Part shown: positions 43,649 through 52,216 of the stretch, piece by piece | Position numbering within the stretch: the stretch's first letter is position 1 | How the letters are laid out: the number at the start of each line of letters is the position of its first letter | Assembly (NCBI GenBank): GCA_041874725.1 | Contig: CP097466.1 | Coordinates: forward strand, 1,550,001-1,614,000 | Source of the DNA: Duganella sp. BuS-21 | GTDB taxonomy: Bacteria; Pseudomonadota; Gammaproteobacteria; Burkholderiales; Burkholderiaceae_D | Length of the DNA: 64,000 bases | Direction: 5' to 3' | The notes under the pieces: generated by a model | The model's input: only the letters and a program-made list of their open reading frames with translations | Told to the model about the DNA's origin: nothing | The model's database searches: none | Translations under genes and position numbers: made by a program

Positions 43649-44685
43649 TGAATGAGTGGCTGACAGTGCAGGTGTCGGAACCGGCAGTGCTGGTGACCGT
43701 GGCGATCGTGGAGGGCTCCGGCCCGCGCGAGCCCGGCGCCAGGATGCTGGTGACGGCGCGCGGCCAGCACGATACCATCGGCGGCGGGCATCTGGAGCTG
43801 TGCGCCATCGACCTGGCCCGCGAGATGCTGTCTAGCGGTGGCGGCGCGCGGTTGGAGCGATACGCGCTCGGGCCGACGCTGGGGCAGTGCTGCGGCGGCG
43901 TAGTGTACCTGGCGTTCGAGGTGGTCGATGCTGCTTTGGCCGTGGTGCTGGCGGGTTTGCGGGAACGTCGCACCGAAGACAGTTGGCGGCTCAGCGCCAT
44001 TGATGGCGAACCGGTGTCGCTGTTGCTGGACGCGCGCGGCGTCGTTGCCGGTGGAGCGGGCGCCTTCGGCCCAGCTTTCCCTGCTGTCGACCGCGAGCGC
44101 GGCACGCACATTGTGCGCGACACGGCCGGCCGTCGCTGGCTTGCCGATCCTTGCCTGGCGCCGCGCGCGCATCTGGTGCTGTTCGGCGCCGGCCACGTGG
44201 GCGCGGCCATCGTGCGCATGTTGGGCGAGCTGCCTTGCACCGTCACCTGGGTGGACGAGCGTGAGGACATATTCCCTGCCAGCCTCCCGTTCAACGTCAC
44301 CATGGAAGCCACCGACACGCCGGAAGCCGCAGTCGCCGACGCACCCGCCGGCGCCAGCTACCTTGTCATGACCCACAGCCACGCGCTCGATCAGCGGCTG
44401 TGCGCAGCCATCCTCGCGCGCCAAGACGCCGGCTGGTTCGGCCTGATCGGCTCCCACACCAAGCGCGTGCAGTTCGAGCGCCGCATGGCCGCGCGCGGCC
44501 TGCCGCAGGACCGCATCGACAACATGGTCTGCCCCATCGGCCTCCCGGGTATCACCAGCAAGCTGCCCGCCGCCATCGCCGCCTCCGTGTGCGCACAACT
44601 GCTGATGGTATGGGAAGCGCAGCAGACCGCCGCGCTTAACGTCGATGTGGCAGCCGCACCGGCGCGGCTGGTCGCCGCCCGCTAA
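43648..44685 (+). CDS. xdhC: XdhC molybdenum-cofactor sulfuration/insertion protein
   Basis: 345 residues from the ATG sharing the last base of the xdhB stop; a GTG at 43645 is less likely. XdhC binds Mo cofactor, helps its sulfuration and inserts it into XdhB. The N-terminal XdhC/CoxI domain has VAIVEGSGPREPGARMLV and TIGGGHLE. The C-terminal Rossmann-like domain has HLVLFGAGHVGAAIVRML and ends GLIGSHTKRVQFERR...PIGLPGITSK, all family features. Confidence 0.95.
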   Translation: MNEWLTVQVSEPAVLVTVAIVEGSGPREPGARMLVTARGQHDTIGGGHLELCAIDLAREMLSSGGGARLERYALGPTLGQCCGGVVYLAFEVVDAALAVVLAGLRERRTEDSWRLSAIDGEPVSLLLDARGVVAGGAGAFGPAFPAVDRERGTHIVRDTAGRRWLADPCLAPRAHLVLFGAGHVGAAIVRMLGELPCTVTWVDEREDIFPASLPFNVTMEATDTPEAAVADAPAGASYLVMTHSHALDQRLCAAILARQDAGWFGLIGSHTKRVQFERRMAARGLPQDRIDNMVCPIGLPGITSKLPAAIAASVCAQLLMVWEAQQTAALNVDVAAAPARLVAAR

Positions 44686-44714
44686 TATTTGAATTCAAGC
44701 TTAAGAAAGACCTT

Positions 44715-46022
44715 ATGATCTCCAACCTGCAAGCCTACCGTGGCAGCTTGCTGCACTTCGTCGCCGATCCTGCCTTCAGCGACCAATCCCACGATTGGCA
44801 CGAAGACGGCCTGCTGATCGTCGAAGACGGCAAAGTGCAGGCGGCCGGCGATTACGCCGCGCTGCATGCCACGCTGCCGCCGGGGACCGTGGTGCACGAC
44901 TACAGCGGCAAGCTGCTGATGCCGGGCTTTATCGACACCCACATCCACTATCCGCAGACCGACATGATCGCCTCGCCGTCGGAAGGCCTGCTGCCATGGC
45001 TGGAGACCTATACCTTCCCGTCCGAGCGTCAGTTCGAGGACGGCAGGCACGCGGCCGAAGTAGCGGATTTCTTCCTCGACGAACTGCTACGCTGCGGCAC
45101 CACCACCGCCATGGTCTACTGCACCGTGCACCCGCAATCGGTGGACGCCTTCTTCGCCGCCAGCGAACAGCGCGGCCTGCGCATGGTGGCTGGCAAAGTG
45201 ATGATGGACCGGAACTGCCCCGACTTCCTGCGCGACACCGCCGAATCGAGCGCGCGCGATACCGAAGCCCTGATCCAGCGCTGGCACAAGCGCGGCCGCT
45301 CGCTGTACGCCATCACGCCGCGCTTCGCACCCACCTCCACCGAGGAGCAACTGCAGCTGGCCGGCGAACTGGCGCGCGCCTATCCAGACACCTTCATCCA
45401 GACCCACGTGTCGGAGAACGAAGCCGAATGTTCGTGGGTGCGCGAGCTGTTCCCCAACTCGCGCAGCTATATCGACGTCTACGACAGCTACGGCATGATG
45501 CGTCCGCGCGCCATGTACGGCCACTGCATCTGGCTCAATCAGCGCGACCGCCAGCGCATGGCCGAGACGCAGTCCGCCGCCGCCGTCTGCCCGACCTCCA
45601 ACCTGTTCCTCGGCAGCGGCCTGTTCGACTTCGAGCGCGCCGACGAAGCCGGCGTGCTGCTCTCGCTGGCGACCGACGTCGGCGGCGGTACTTCCTTCTC
45701 CATGTTGCAAACGATGAATGAAGCCTATAAAGTAGCGCGCTTGAAGGGCAGTTACCTGCCGGCCTTGCGTATGTTTTATCTGGCCACGCTGGGCGCCGCG
45801 CGCAGCATGCAGCTGGAAGGCACGATCGGCAATTTCAGCCAGGGTGCGGAAGCGGATTTCATCGTCATCGATCCGCAGGCCACGCCGCTGCTGCAACGCC
45901 GGACATCGCGCAGCGGCAGCCTGGAAGAACTGCTGTTCGCCCTGGCGCTGCTGGGCGACGACCGCGCCATCGCCGCCACCTATGCCGCCGGCAAGCAGGT
46001 ACATGCCCGTGAAACGACTTAA
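44715..46022 (+). CDS. guaD: Guanine deaminase
   Basis: 435 residues; converts guanine to xanthine, the substrate of XdhAB. Amidohydrolase fold: metal ligands HxH in PGFIDTHIHYPQTD, then LETYTFPSERQF, typical of GuaD, PRFAPTSTEEQL, QTHVSENEAE, and the metal Asp in LATDVGGGTSFSM. No signal peptide, so it is cytoplasmic. It follows xdhC by 29 bases and precedes the secreted deaminase by 16. Confidence 0.96.
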   Translation: MISNLQAYRGSLLHFVADPAFSDQSHDWHEDGLLIVEDGKVQAAGDYAALHATLPPGTVVHDYSGKLLMPGFIDTHIHYPQTDMIASPSEGLLPWLETYTFPSERQFEDGRHAAEVADFFLDELLRCGTTTAMVYCTVHPQSVDAFFAASEQRGLRMVAGKVMMDRNCPDFLRDTAESSARDTEALIQRWHKRGRSLYAITPRFAPTSTEEQLQLAGELARAYPDTFIQTHVSENEAECSWVRELFPNSRSYIDVYDSYGMMRPRAMYGHCIWLNQRDRQRMAETQSAAAVCPTSNLFLGSGLFDFERADEAGVLLSLATDVGGGTSFSMLQTMNEAYKVARLKGSYLPALRMFYLATLGAARSMQLEGTIGNFSQGAEADFIVIDPQATPLLQRRTSRSGSLEELLFALALLGDDRAIAATYAAGKQVHARETT

Positions 46023-46038
46023 TTAAGGAATCATTCAG

Positions 46039-47475
46039 ATGAAGAACAACATCAAAGCCGTTGCCCTGGCCGCCGCCGTGTTCTGCGCCATGCCGTACGC
46101 GCAGGCCGCCAACGCCAACGAGGAGGCCACCAAGCGCCACCTCGCCGCGCTGCTGGCGCCGGGCAAAGACCCGAAACTGGCCGAGCTGACGATGTTCTTC
46201 ACGCTGATGCCGAAGGGCGGCGACCTTCACCACCACTACTCGGGCGCGATCTACGCCGAGCAGTACCTGGAGTGGGTCGACAAGGAAGGCTTTTGCGTCA
46301 ACAAGAACAGCTACACCATCGAGAAGGCCAAGCCGGCCGGCGTTTGTGTGTCCGGGCAGGACGTCATGAACGACAACACCCTGCTGGCCAACCTGCTGCA
46401 GCGCTGGTCGGACAAGGACTTCTACAACCACAGCGCCATCCAGTCGCCGCCGGACCGCCAGTTCTTCGATACCTTCGCCTATTTCGGCCCGGTGTCGTCG
46501 ACCAATACCGCTGATGGCCTGCAACGCCTGAAGCAGCGCGCCATCCAGGAAAACCTGAGCTACATCGAAACCATCTTCGAGATCGCGCCGATCGCGCAGG
46601 ATCTGGACTTCGACAAGAAAGCCACCAGCGGCGGCGTCACCGAAGCCGACTTCGCCGCCTTGAGCGCCAAGCTGGATCAGGATCAGGCCTTCCAGGGCTG
46701 GATCGGCGCCTACCTGCAAAATGTGAAAACCGCCGGCGCCGGCATCGACGACGCCAACTTCACGCTGCGCTACCAGCCGTTCGCGCTGCGTTTCCTGTCG
46801 CCGTCGCAGGTGTACTCGCAGATCGTATCGAGCTTTAAGCTGGCCAGCAGCAGCCCGCAGATCGTCGGCGTCAACATCGTCGGTCAGGAAAGCGTCAACG
46901 TGTCGATGCGCGACTACGCGCTGCACATGCAGATGTTCAAATACCTCAAGTCCAACTACCCGCAGGTGAAACTGGCGCTGCACGCCGGCGAGTTGGCGCT
47001 GGGCATGGTGCCGCCGGAAGGCCTGACCTTCCACATCAAGGAGGCGATCGACGTCGCCGGCGCCAGCCGCATCGGCCACGGCATGGATATCGCCCATGAG
47101 AGCAATCCGCTGGCCATCATGAAAAAAATGCGTGATCAGAAGATCGCGGTCGAGGTGAACCTGAGCAGCAACGACTTCATCCTGGGTATCAAGGACCAGG
47201 CGCATCCGGTCACGTTGTTCCGCAAATACGGCGTGCCGTATGTGTTGTCGACCGACGATGCCGGCGTGTCGCGCAATAATCTGTCGGGCGAGTATGTGCT
47301 GTACGCGGCGCGTTATCAGCCCGACTATGCGGAAGTGAAGAAGCTGTCGTACGACAGTATTCGTTATTCTTTCCTGGCTGATGTGGATAAACAACGACTT
47401 TTAAAATCCCTGGATGGAAAATTCGCCAAATTTGAGGCGGATATCGCCGGCGCGGCAGCCAGCGGCAAACGTTAG
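46039..47475 (+). CDS. Secreted adenosine-deaminase-family protein
   Basis: 478 residues with a clear signal peptide (MKNNIKAVALAAAVFCAMPYAQA). The deaminase fold motifs are present: HxH in GGDLHHHYSGA, LALHAGE (His and catalytic Glu), RIGHG, and STDDAGV with the metal Asp. It is longer than cytosolic Add (about 330-345 residues), with insertions at about 75-190, and resembles secreted ADA/ADGF-type enzymes. I infer periplasmic or extracellular deamination of adenosine to inosine. It ends the purine transcript and is followed by a terminator. Confidence 0.87.
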   Translation: MKNNIKAVALAAAVFCAMPYAQAANANEEATKRHLAALLAPGKDPKLAELTMFFTLMPKGGDLHHHYSGAIYAEQYLEWVDKEGFCVNKNSYTIEKAKPAGVCVSGQDVMNDNTLLANLLQRWSDKDFYNHSAIQSPPDRQFFDTFAYFGPVSSTNTADGLQRLKQRAIQENLSYIETIFEIAPIAQDLDFDKKATSGGVTEADFAALSAKLDQDQAFQGWIGAYLQNVKTAGAGIDDANFTLRYQPFALRFLSPSQVYSQIVSSFKLASSSPQIVGVNIVGQESVNVSMRDYALHMQMFKYLKSNYPQVKLALHAGELALGMVPPEGLTFHIKEAIDVAGASRIGHGMDIAHESNPLAIMKKMRDQKIAVEVNLSSNDFILGIKDQAHPVTLFRKYGVPYVLSTDDAGVSRNNLSGEYVLYAARYQPDYAEVKKLSYDSIRYSFLADVDKQRLLKSLDGKFAKFEADIAGAAASGKR

Positions 47476-47493
47476 TATTTTTATACCCCTCTA

Positions 47494-47529
47494 AAAAGCC
47501 GGCGCTTTTATGCGCCGGCTTTTCTTTTT
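47494..47529 (+). terminator. Rho-independent terminator of the purine run
   Basis: AAAAGCCGGCGC (47494-47505), loop TTTTAT, GCGCCGGCTTTT (47512-47523), then CTTTTTG. A 12-bp stem 18 bases after the deaminase stop. Confidence 0.93.
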
Positions 47530-47919
47530 GATAAAGTTGTGTGGCTTTTTTTGTCGCGGTTTTACTACATTTCTGAGAAATCATTCTAAATGTTGCCATG
47601 AACGAAATTCATTGACCGCGTATGCTTTTATAATTCCGCCCATTCACGCCTCTGCCACCATCTGAACTTGTTAAATAGTCAGCATTCCACGTTCATTTAT
47701 ATGTTTTTCCACTTAATTGCTTAGTAAAAACGTATTTGTCGCGGGTGTATGACCATGCAATAGTTATAGTCAGTTAGAGTAATTTGACAACTTTTATTGT
47801 CATACTGCGGTCATTTAGCTCAGATAAACTCTCACGTTGGTGCAGAGGTCAAACAGCTCTTCACATCAGATTTCGTTAGTTATTCACAGTTTTCACATAA
47901 CACTCTTAAGGGGTTTTCA
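47530..47919 (+). promoter_or_regulatory. Long AT-rich upstream region of the TonB receptor, with an operator-like palindrome
   Basis: 390 bases without a gene, AT-rich compared with its surroundings. TATAAT at 47629-47634 is a likely -10 box, which would give a leader of nearly 290 bases. TGACAA-N6-TTGTCA (47785-47802) is a perfect 6-bp-arm palindrome that overlaps a TTGACA hexamer (47784-47789). AAGGGG (47908-47913) is the ribosome site. The layout suits a tightly controlled gene; no riboswitch fold was recognised by eye. Confidence 0.5.
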
Positions 47920-50301
47920 ATGCAATCCAAACAATCTCCGGTCTTGCGCTTGAGCGTAATCGCCGTGGCGGCTCATCTGGCTGCTCTGGCAGCCGGCTCC
48001 GCTTTTGCACAAGAGGCCGAAGCACCGGTCGCAACGCCAGGCAAGTCCGAAGTGGTCATTACCGGTAAAAAACTCGGTATGGGCCTGATGGTGACGGAAG
48101 ACGCGCCAAAAGCACGTTCGACCATCACCTCGGAAGAATTGGAAAAGCAGCGTCCAACCGGCAATGCCTATGAAGCCCTGGAGATGCTGCCAGCGGTCAA
48201 CAGCTACAACTACGATGCAACCGGCCTGTTCGGCGGCGGCATGACCCTGCGCGGCTTCAACTCCGACCAGATCGGCGCCACCATCAACGGCGTGCCGGTG
48301 AACGACTCGGGTAACTTCGCCATCTACCCACAAGAATATGTGGACCAGGAAAACACCTGCTCGCAGTTCGTGACCCAGGGTTCGACCGACGTCGACTCGC
48401 CACAAGTTGGCGCCACCGGCGGTAACTTCGGCATCAGCACCTGCGCACCTGAGAAGAAGCAGCGCGTGCGTGCCATGCAGACCTTCGGTCAACTGAACAT
48501 GCAGAAGACCTTCCTGCGCTATGACACCGGCGCGATTCTGGACGGTAAATTCACCGCCTTCATCTCCGCTTCGCACGCTGAAGCCGACAAGTGGAAGGGC
48601 AAGGGCGAAGCCAATCGTAACCACATCGACTTCGGTGCGTACTACGACTGGGACCGTTTCAACTACATCCACGCGACCATCCTGTACAACAAGGCCGTCA
48701 ACAACAACATCAACAACCTGACCCTGGCCGAGATCAACGCCAACGGTTACTTCTTCGACTACGCCGACACCTTCAAGGGTCACCTGACCCCGGTCAAGGG
48801 CACCGCGCAAGTGGAAACCACCCAGTCGCCGGCCTACTACGGCCTGGGCGTTAACCCGTTCAAGAACATCGTCGCTTCGGCAGTCAGCAAGTTCCGCCTG
48901 ACCGAGAACCTGGACGTGGCCTTCACCCCATACCTGTGGTACGGCTTCGGCAACGGCGGCGTGCAGCAGCGCGCCCAGTCGGAAAAAGGTTTCTACAACC
49001 CGGCCACCGGCAAGCGCGACCAGACCGTCGACCTGAACGGCGACGGCGACACCCTGGACACCGTCCTGGTAGCCAACGCCAGCGTGACCCGCACCGTGCG
49101 CCCTGGCGCCAACCTGGCGTTCATTTACAACCTGGAAAACCACGAAATCAAGACCGGCGTATGGTGGGAACGCGCTCGTCACGAGCAGACCGGCCCGATG
49201 CTGACCTTGGGTAACGACGGTAACCGCGCCGACGTTTGGCTGCAAGATGGCCAGATCCTGCGTCCGGACGGTCACGCCGCCAACAGCCGCGACTGGATCT
49301 CGGTCTCGACCGCTTATCAGGCCTTCCTGCAAGACACCATCAGCCTGATGGACGATAAAGTGAAGATCAACATTGGCGTGCGTACCCCGCACATCAAGCG
49401 TGATTTCACCAACTTCGGCGACGAAGCGAACAACGTCAAGCCATACAACTTCTCGAAGACCTACAACGAAGTGCTGCCGCAGTTCGGCGCGCGCTATCGC
49501 ATCACCAACGACGACCAGGTCTTCACCTCGGTGGCCAAGAACATGAAGGCGCCTCCTAACTTCGTGTTCGGCAATATCGGCACCAGCGTGTTGGTGGACC
49601 CTGTCACCCTGAATCCGACTAGCTTCGTTGACGTTACCCCGGAAACCTCGTGGAGCAGCGACTTCGGCTACCGTCACCAGGACAACAAGTTCATCGCCAC
49701 CGTGACCGCGTTCTACACCGACTTCAAGAACAAGCAAGCCACCGCTTTCGATGTCGACACCGGTCGTAGTTTCTACCGCAACATCGGCGGCGAGAAGCAC
49801 AGCGGTCTGGAGATCGAACTGGGTAACACCCCGATCAACGGCTGGGCATTCTACGGTTCGCTGGGCTTCCTGAAGTCGGAACTGAAAGACAACCTGCGTG
49901 GCAGCGCCACCGTGATCCTGCCAACCGCCGGCAAGGAAGCACCTAACGCGCCAGCCCGCAAGGCCGGCCTGTCGGTGGAATACCAGGACGGTTCGTTCTG
50001 GGTCCGTGTCAAGGCCCGTGCAACCAGCAAGCAGTACGCTTCGATCCTGAACGACGAAGTCGCTCCTGGCTACACCACCTACGGTCTGGACGGCGGCTAC
50101 ACCTTCGCCAACTTCGGCTGGCTGAAGCGTCCTAAACTGACCGTCAACGTCAGCAACCTGACCGACAAGCAGTACCGCAACCCGTCGTCGACCACCGTCG
50201 TCAACTCGCTGCCGTACCAGGGCCTGGCCGCTTCCGGCGCCACCCGCTACTACCTGGGCGCACCACGCTTCGCGTCGGTGACCCTGTCGGTAGACATCTA
50301 A
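47920..50301 (+). CDS. TonB-dependent outer-membrane receptor
   Basis: 793 residues from the ATG after AAGGGG; the frame from 47797 runs through the leader. The signal peptide is cleaved near AFA/Q31. The plug domain (about 55-200) has EVVITGKKLGMG, LEMLPAVNSYNYD, GFNSDQIGATINGVPVND and GGNFGISTC; the 22-strand barrel has CTLxxxx-free loops and ends RFASVTLSVDI. The codons look more biased (CGT, GGT, AAC, CTG) than in the neighbours, suggesting high expression. It stands alone between the secreted deaminase and the nucleotidase operon, so a role in nucleoside or purine uptake is inferred, not shown. Confidence 0.93.
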   Translation: MQSKQSPVLRLSVIAVAAHLAALAAGSAFAQEAEAPVATPGKSEVVITGKKLGMGLMVTEDAPKARSTITSEELEKQRPTGNAYEALEMLPAVNSYNYDATGLFGGGMTLRGFNSDQIGATINGVPVNDSGNFAIYPQEYVDQENTCSQFVTQGSTDVDSPQVGATGGNFGISTCAPEKKQRVRAMQTFGQLNMQKTFLRYDTGAILDGKFTAFISASHAEADKWKGKGEANRNHIDFGAYYDWDRFNYIHATILYNKAVNNNINNLTLAEINANGYFFDYADTFKGHLTPVKGTAQVETTQSPAYYGLGVNPFKNIVASAVSKFRLTENLDVAFTPYLWYGFGNGGVQQRAQSEKGFYNPATGKRDQTVDLNGDGDTLDTVLVANASVTRTVRPGANLAFIYNLENHEIKTGVWWERARHEQTGPMLTLGNDGNRADVWLQDGQILRPDGHAANSRDWISVSTAYQAFLQDTISLMDDKVKINIGVRTPHIKRDFTNFGDEANNVKPYNFSKTYNEVLPQFGARYRITNDDQVFTSVAKNMKAPPNFVFGNIGTSVLVDPVTLNPTSFVDVTPETSWSSDFGYRHQDNKFIATVTAFYTDFKNKQATAFDVDTGRSFYRNIGGEKHSGLEIELGNTPINGWAFYGSLGFLKSELKDNLRGSATVILPTAGKEAPNAPARKAGLSVEYQDGSFWVRVKARATSKQYASILNDEVAPGYTTYGLDGGYTFANFGWLKRPKLTVNVSNLTDKQYRNPSSTTVVNSLPYQGLAASGATRYYLGAPRFASVTLSVDI

Positions 50302-50349
50302 CCGACCTTCCCGGGCGGGCCTCACGGCCCGTTCATGGATGGACGTAAC

Positions 50350-50386
50350 ACACCCTATAAGTTGCAAGGCTTATAGGGTGTTTTTC
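50350..50386 (+). terminator. Rho-independent terminator of the TonB receptor gene
   Basis: ACACCCTATAAG (50350-50361), 8-base loop, CTTATAGGGTGT (50370-50381), then TTTTC. A second GC-rich hairpin (GGGCC-TCAC-GGCCC) lies just after the stop codon. Confidence 0.9.
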
Positions 50387-50477
50387 ATGGAAAGCGCGTT
50401 TTGTAACGTACTATTTACCGCGCTGCGAGCAGCGGTTTGGACGGTACAATGGTCGATTCAACACAGGCATTACCGTA

Positions 50478-52181
50478 ATGATTAAACATCCGAGTTCAGT
50501 TGCCGGCATCGCGCTGGCCGCTTCGTTGGCGATTGTATTGGCGGGCTGCGCGTCGCGCCCCGCAGCGCCGAATCTGACCGAGATCCAGCTGGTGACGCTG
50601 AACGATTTCCACGGCAATCTGGAAGCGAGCAAGTACACCTGGGACAGCGTCGCTGGCGGCGGCGAGCGCGTGATCCAGGCCGGCGGCATCGACACGCTGG
50701 GCGCGGCGCTGCAGGCGTGGCGCAAGCAAGACCCCGAGCTGCTGCTGGTCGGCGCCGGCGACTTGATCGGCGCCAGTCCCGCCATCTCCTCGATGTGGGC
50801 GGACGAACCGACCATCGGCGCCATGAACCTATTGGGTTTGCGCGCGACCTCGGTCGGCAACCACGAATTCGACCAAGGCCGCATCGAGCTGCTGCGCCAG
50901 CAGAAGGGCGGCTGCGTCTCGCCGCGCGCCGACAAGGCCTGTAAATTCGAAGGCACTTATCAAGGCGCGCAGTTCCAGTACCTGGCCGCCAACGTGATCG
51001 ACATGGTGACGCGCAAGCCGGTGCTGCCGGCCTACAAAATCGAGACCGCCCACGGCGTGAAGGTCGGATTCATCGGCACCGTGCTGCGCGAGGCGGCCGA
51101 ATCGGCGCTGGCATCCGGCATCGCCGGCCTGGAGTTCGTCGATGAAGCGGACGCCATCAACCGCCAGCTGCCGGAACTACGCAAGCAGGGCGTGGGCGTG
51201 TTCGTCGTGCTGCTGCATCAAGGCGGCCGCACCACCGACAAATTCGACCAGCAGGAATGCGCCAATCTCACAGGACCGATCACCAATGTGGTCAAGCGCC
51301 TGGACCCGGCGATCCGGCTGGTGATCAGCGGCCACTCGCATCAGGGCTATCTGTGCAAGGTCGATGGCCGCATGGTGACGCAGGCCGACATGGGCGGCCA
51401 CGTCCTGTCGCGCATCAAGCTGACGGTGGACACCGAGACCAACTCCGTGCGCGACCTCAGCGCCACACAGGAGGTCATGGTGCCGGGCACCTGGCCGGCC
51501 GATCCCGCGCTGACAGCCTACCTGAAGAAAAGCCGCGAACGCAGCACCGCCGCGTTGGCGCAGCCGATCGCCACGCTGGCCGTGGCTAGCGTGAAGCGCG
51601 AAAAGGAAAGCGCGCGTGAATCGGCGCTGGGCGATCTTGTGGCCGACTCCATGCTGTACGCCGCCCGCCCGTTCGGCGCGCAGATCGCGCTGCAAAACCC
51701 GGGCGGCATCCGCCAGGATCTGGAAACGACGGAAGGCAACCGTGTTACGCTCGGCCACGCGATGGCGGTTCTGCCGTTCGGGAACACCATGGTGGCGATG
51801 AATTTGCGCGGCGCGCAGATCGTCGATTTGCTGGAACAGCAGTGGATCGGCGGCCGCGAGGCCAAGCGCGGATTGCTGCAGGTGTCGGACGGATTCTGGT
51901 ACGAGTGGGATCCGACGCAGCCGGAAGGTAGCCGGGTGCTCCCGGGCAGCGTAAAGCTGAACGGCGTGCCGCTGCAGATGGACAGCAGCTACCGCGTGGT
52001 GACCAACAACTTCCTGGCCGAAGGCGGCGACGGTTTCCCCGGCTTCAGCAAAGGCAGCAACCGCGCGCCGACCAGCATCCGCGACATCGACGCGCTGACC
52101 AGCTATCTGATCAAGCGTGAGCAGGACAAGCAACCCGCCGGCGCCGCTGCGCCGGCCGTGCGCTACAAGAGCGCTCAATAA
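50478..52181 (+). CDS. Lipoprotein 5'-nucleotidase / UDP-sugar hydrolase (UshA-like)
   Basis: 567 residues. Lipobox IVLAGCAS puts the lipidated Cys near residue 24. The metallophosphatase domain has NDFHGNLE, GAGDLIGASP, VGNHEFDQG, LLHQGG and SGHSHQGY, all metal-binding motifs. The C-terminal 5'-nucleotidase domain has NPGGIRQDL and FLAEGGDGFPGF. It removes phosphate from nucleotides outside the cytoplasm. A TACAAT box (50445-50450) lies 27 bases before the ATG. First gene of an operon with a PLD-like protein and an S1/P1 nuclease. Confidence 0.92.
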   Translation: MIKHPSSVAGIALAASLAIVLAGCASRPAAPNLTEIQLVTLNDFHGNLEASKYTWDSVAGGGERVIQAGGIDTLGAALQAWRKQDPELLLVGAGDLIGASPAISSMWADEPTIGAMNLLGLRATSVGNHEFDQGRIELLRQQKGGCVSPRADKACKFEGTYQGAQFQYLAANVIDMVTRKPVLPAYKIETAHGVKVGFIGTVLREAAESALASGIAGLEFVDEADAINRQLPELRKQGVGVFVVLLHQGGRTTDKFDQQECANLTGPITNVVKRLDPAIRLVISGHSHQGYLCKVDGRMVTQADMGGHVLSRIKLTVDTETNSVRDLSATQEVMVPGTWPADPALTAYLKKSRERSTAALAQPIATLAVASVKREKESARESALGDLVADSMLYAARPFGAQIALQNPGGIRQDLETTEGNRVTLGHAMAVLPFGNTMVAMNLRGAQIVDLLEQQWIGGREAKRGLLQVSDGFWYEWDPTQPEGSRVLPGSVKLNGVPLQMDSSYRVVTNNFLAEGGDGFPGFSKGSNRAPTSIRDIDALTSYLIKREQDKQPAGAAAPAVRYKSAQ

Positions 52182-52216
52182 ATAATCGACTAAACCAGCG
52201 GATCACAGGAGTCATC

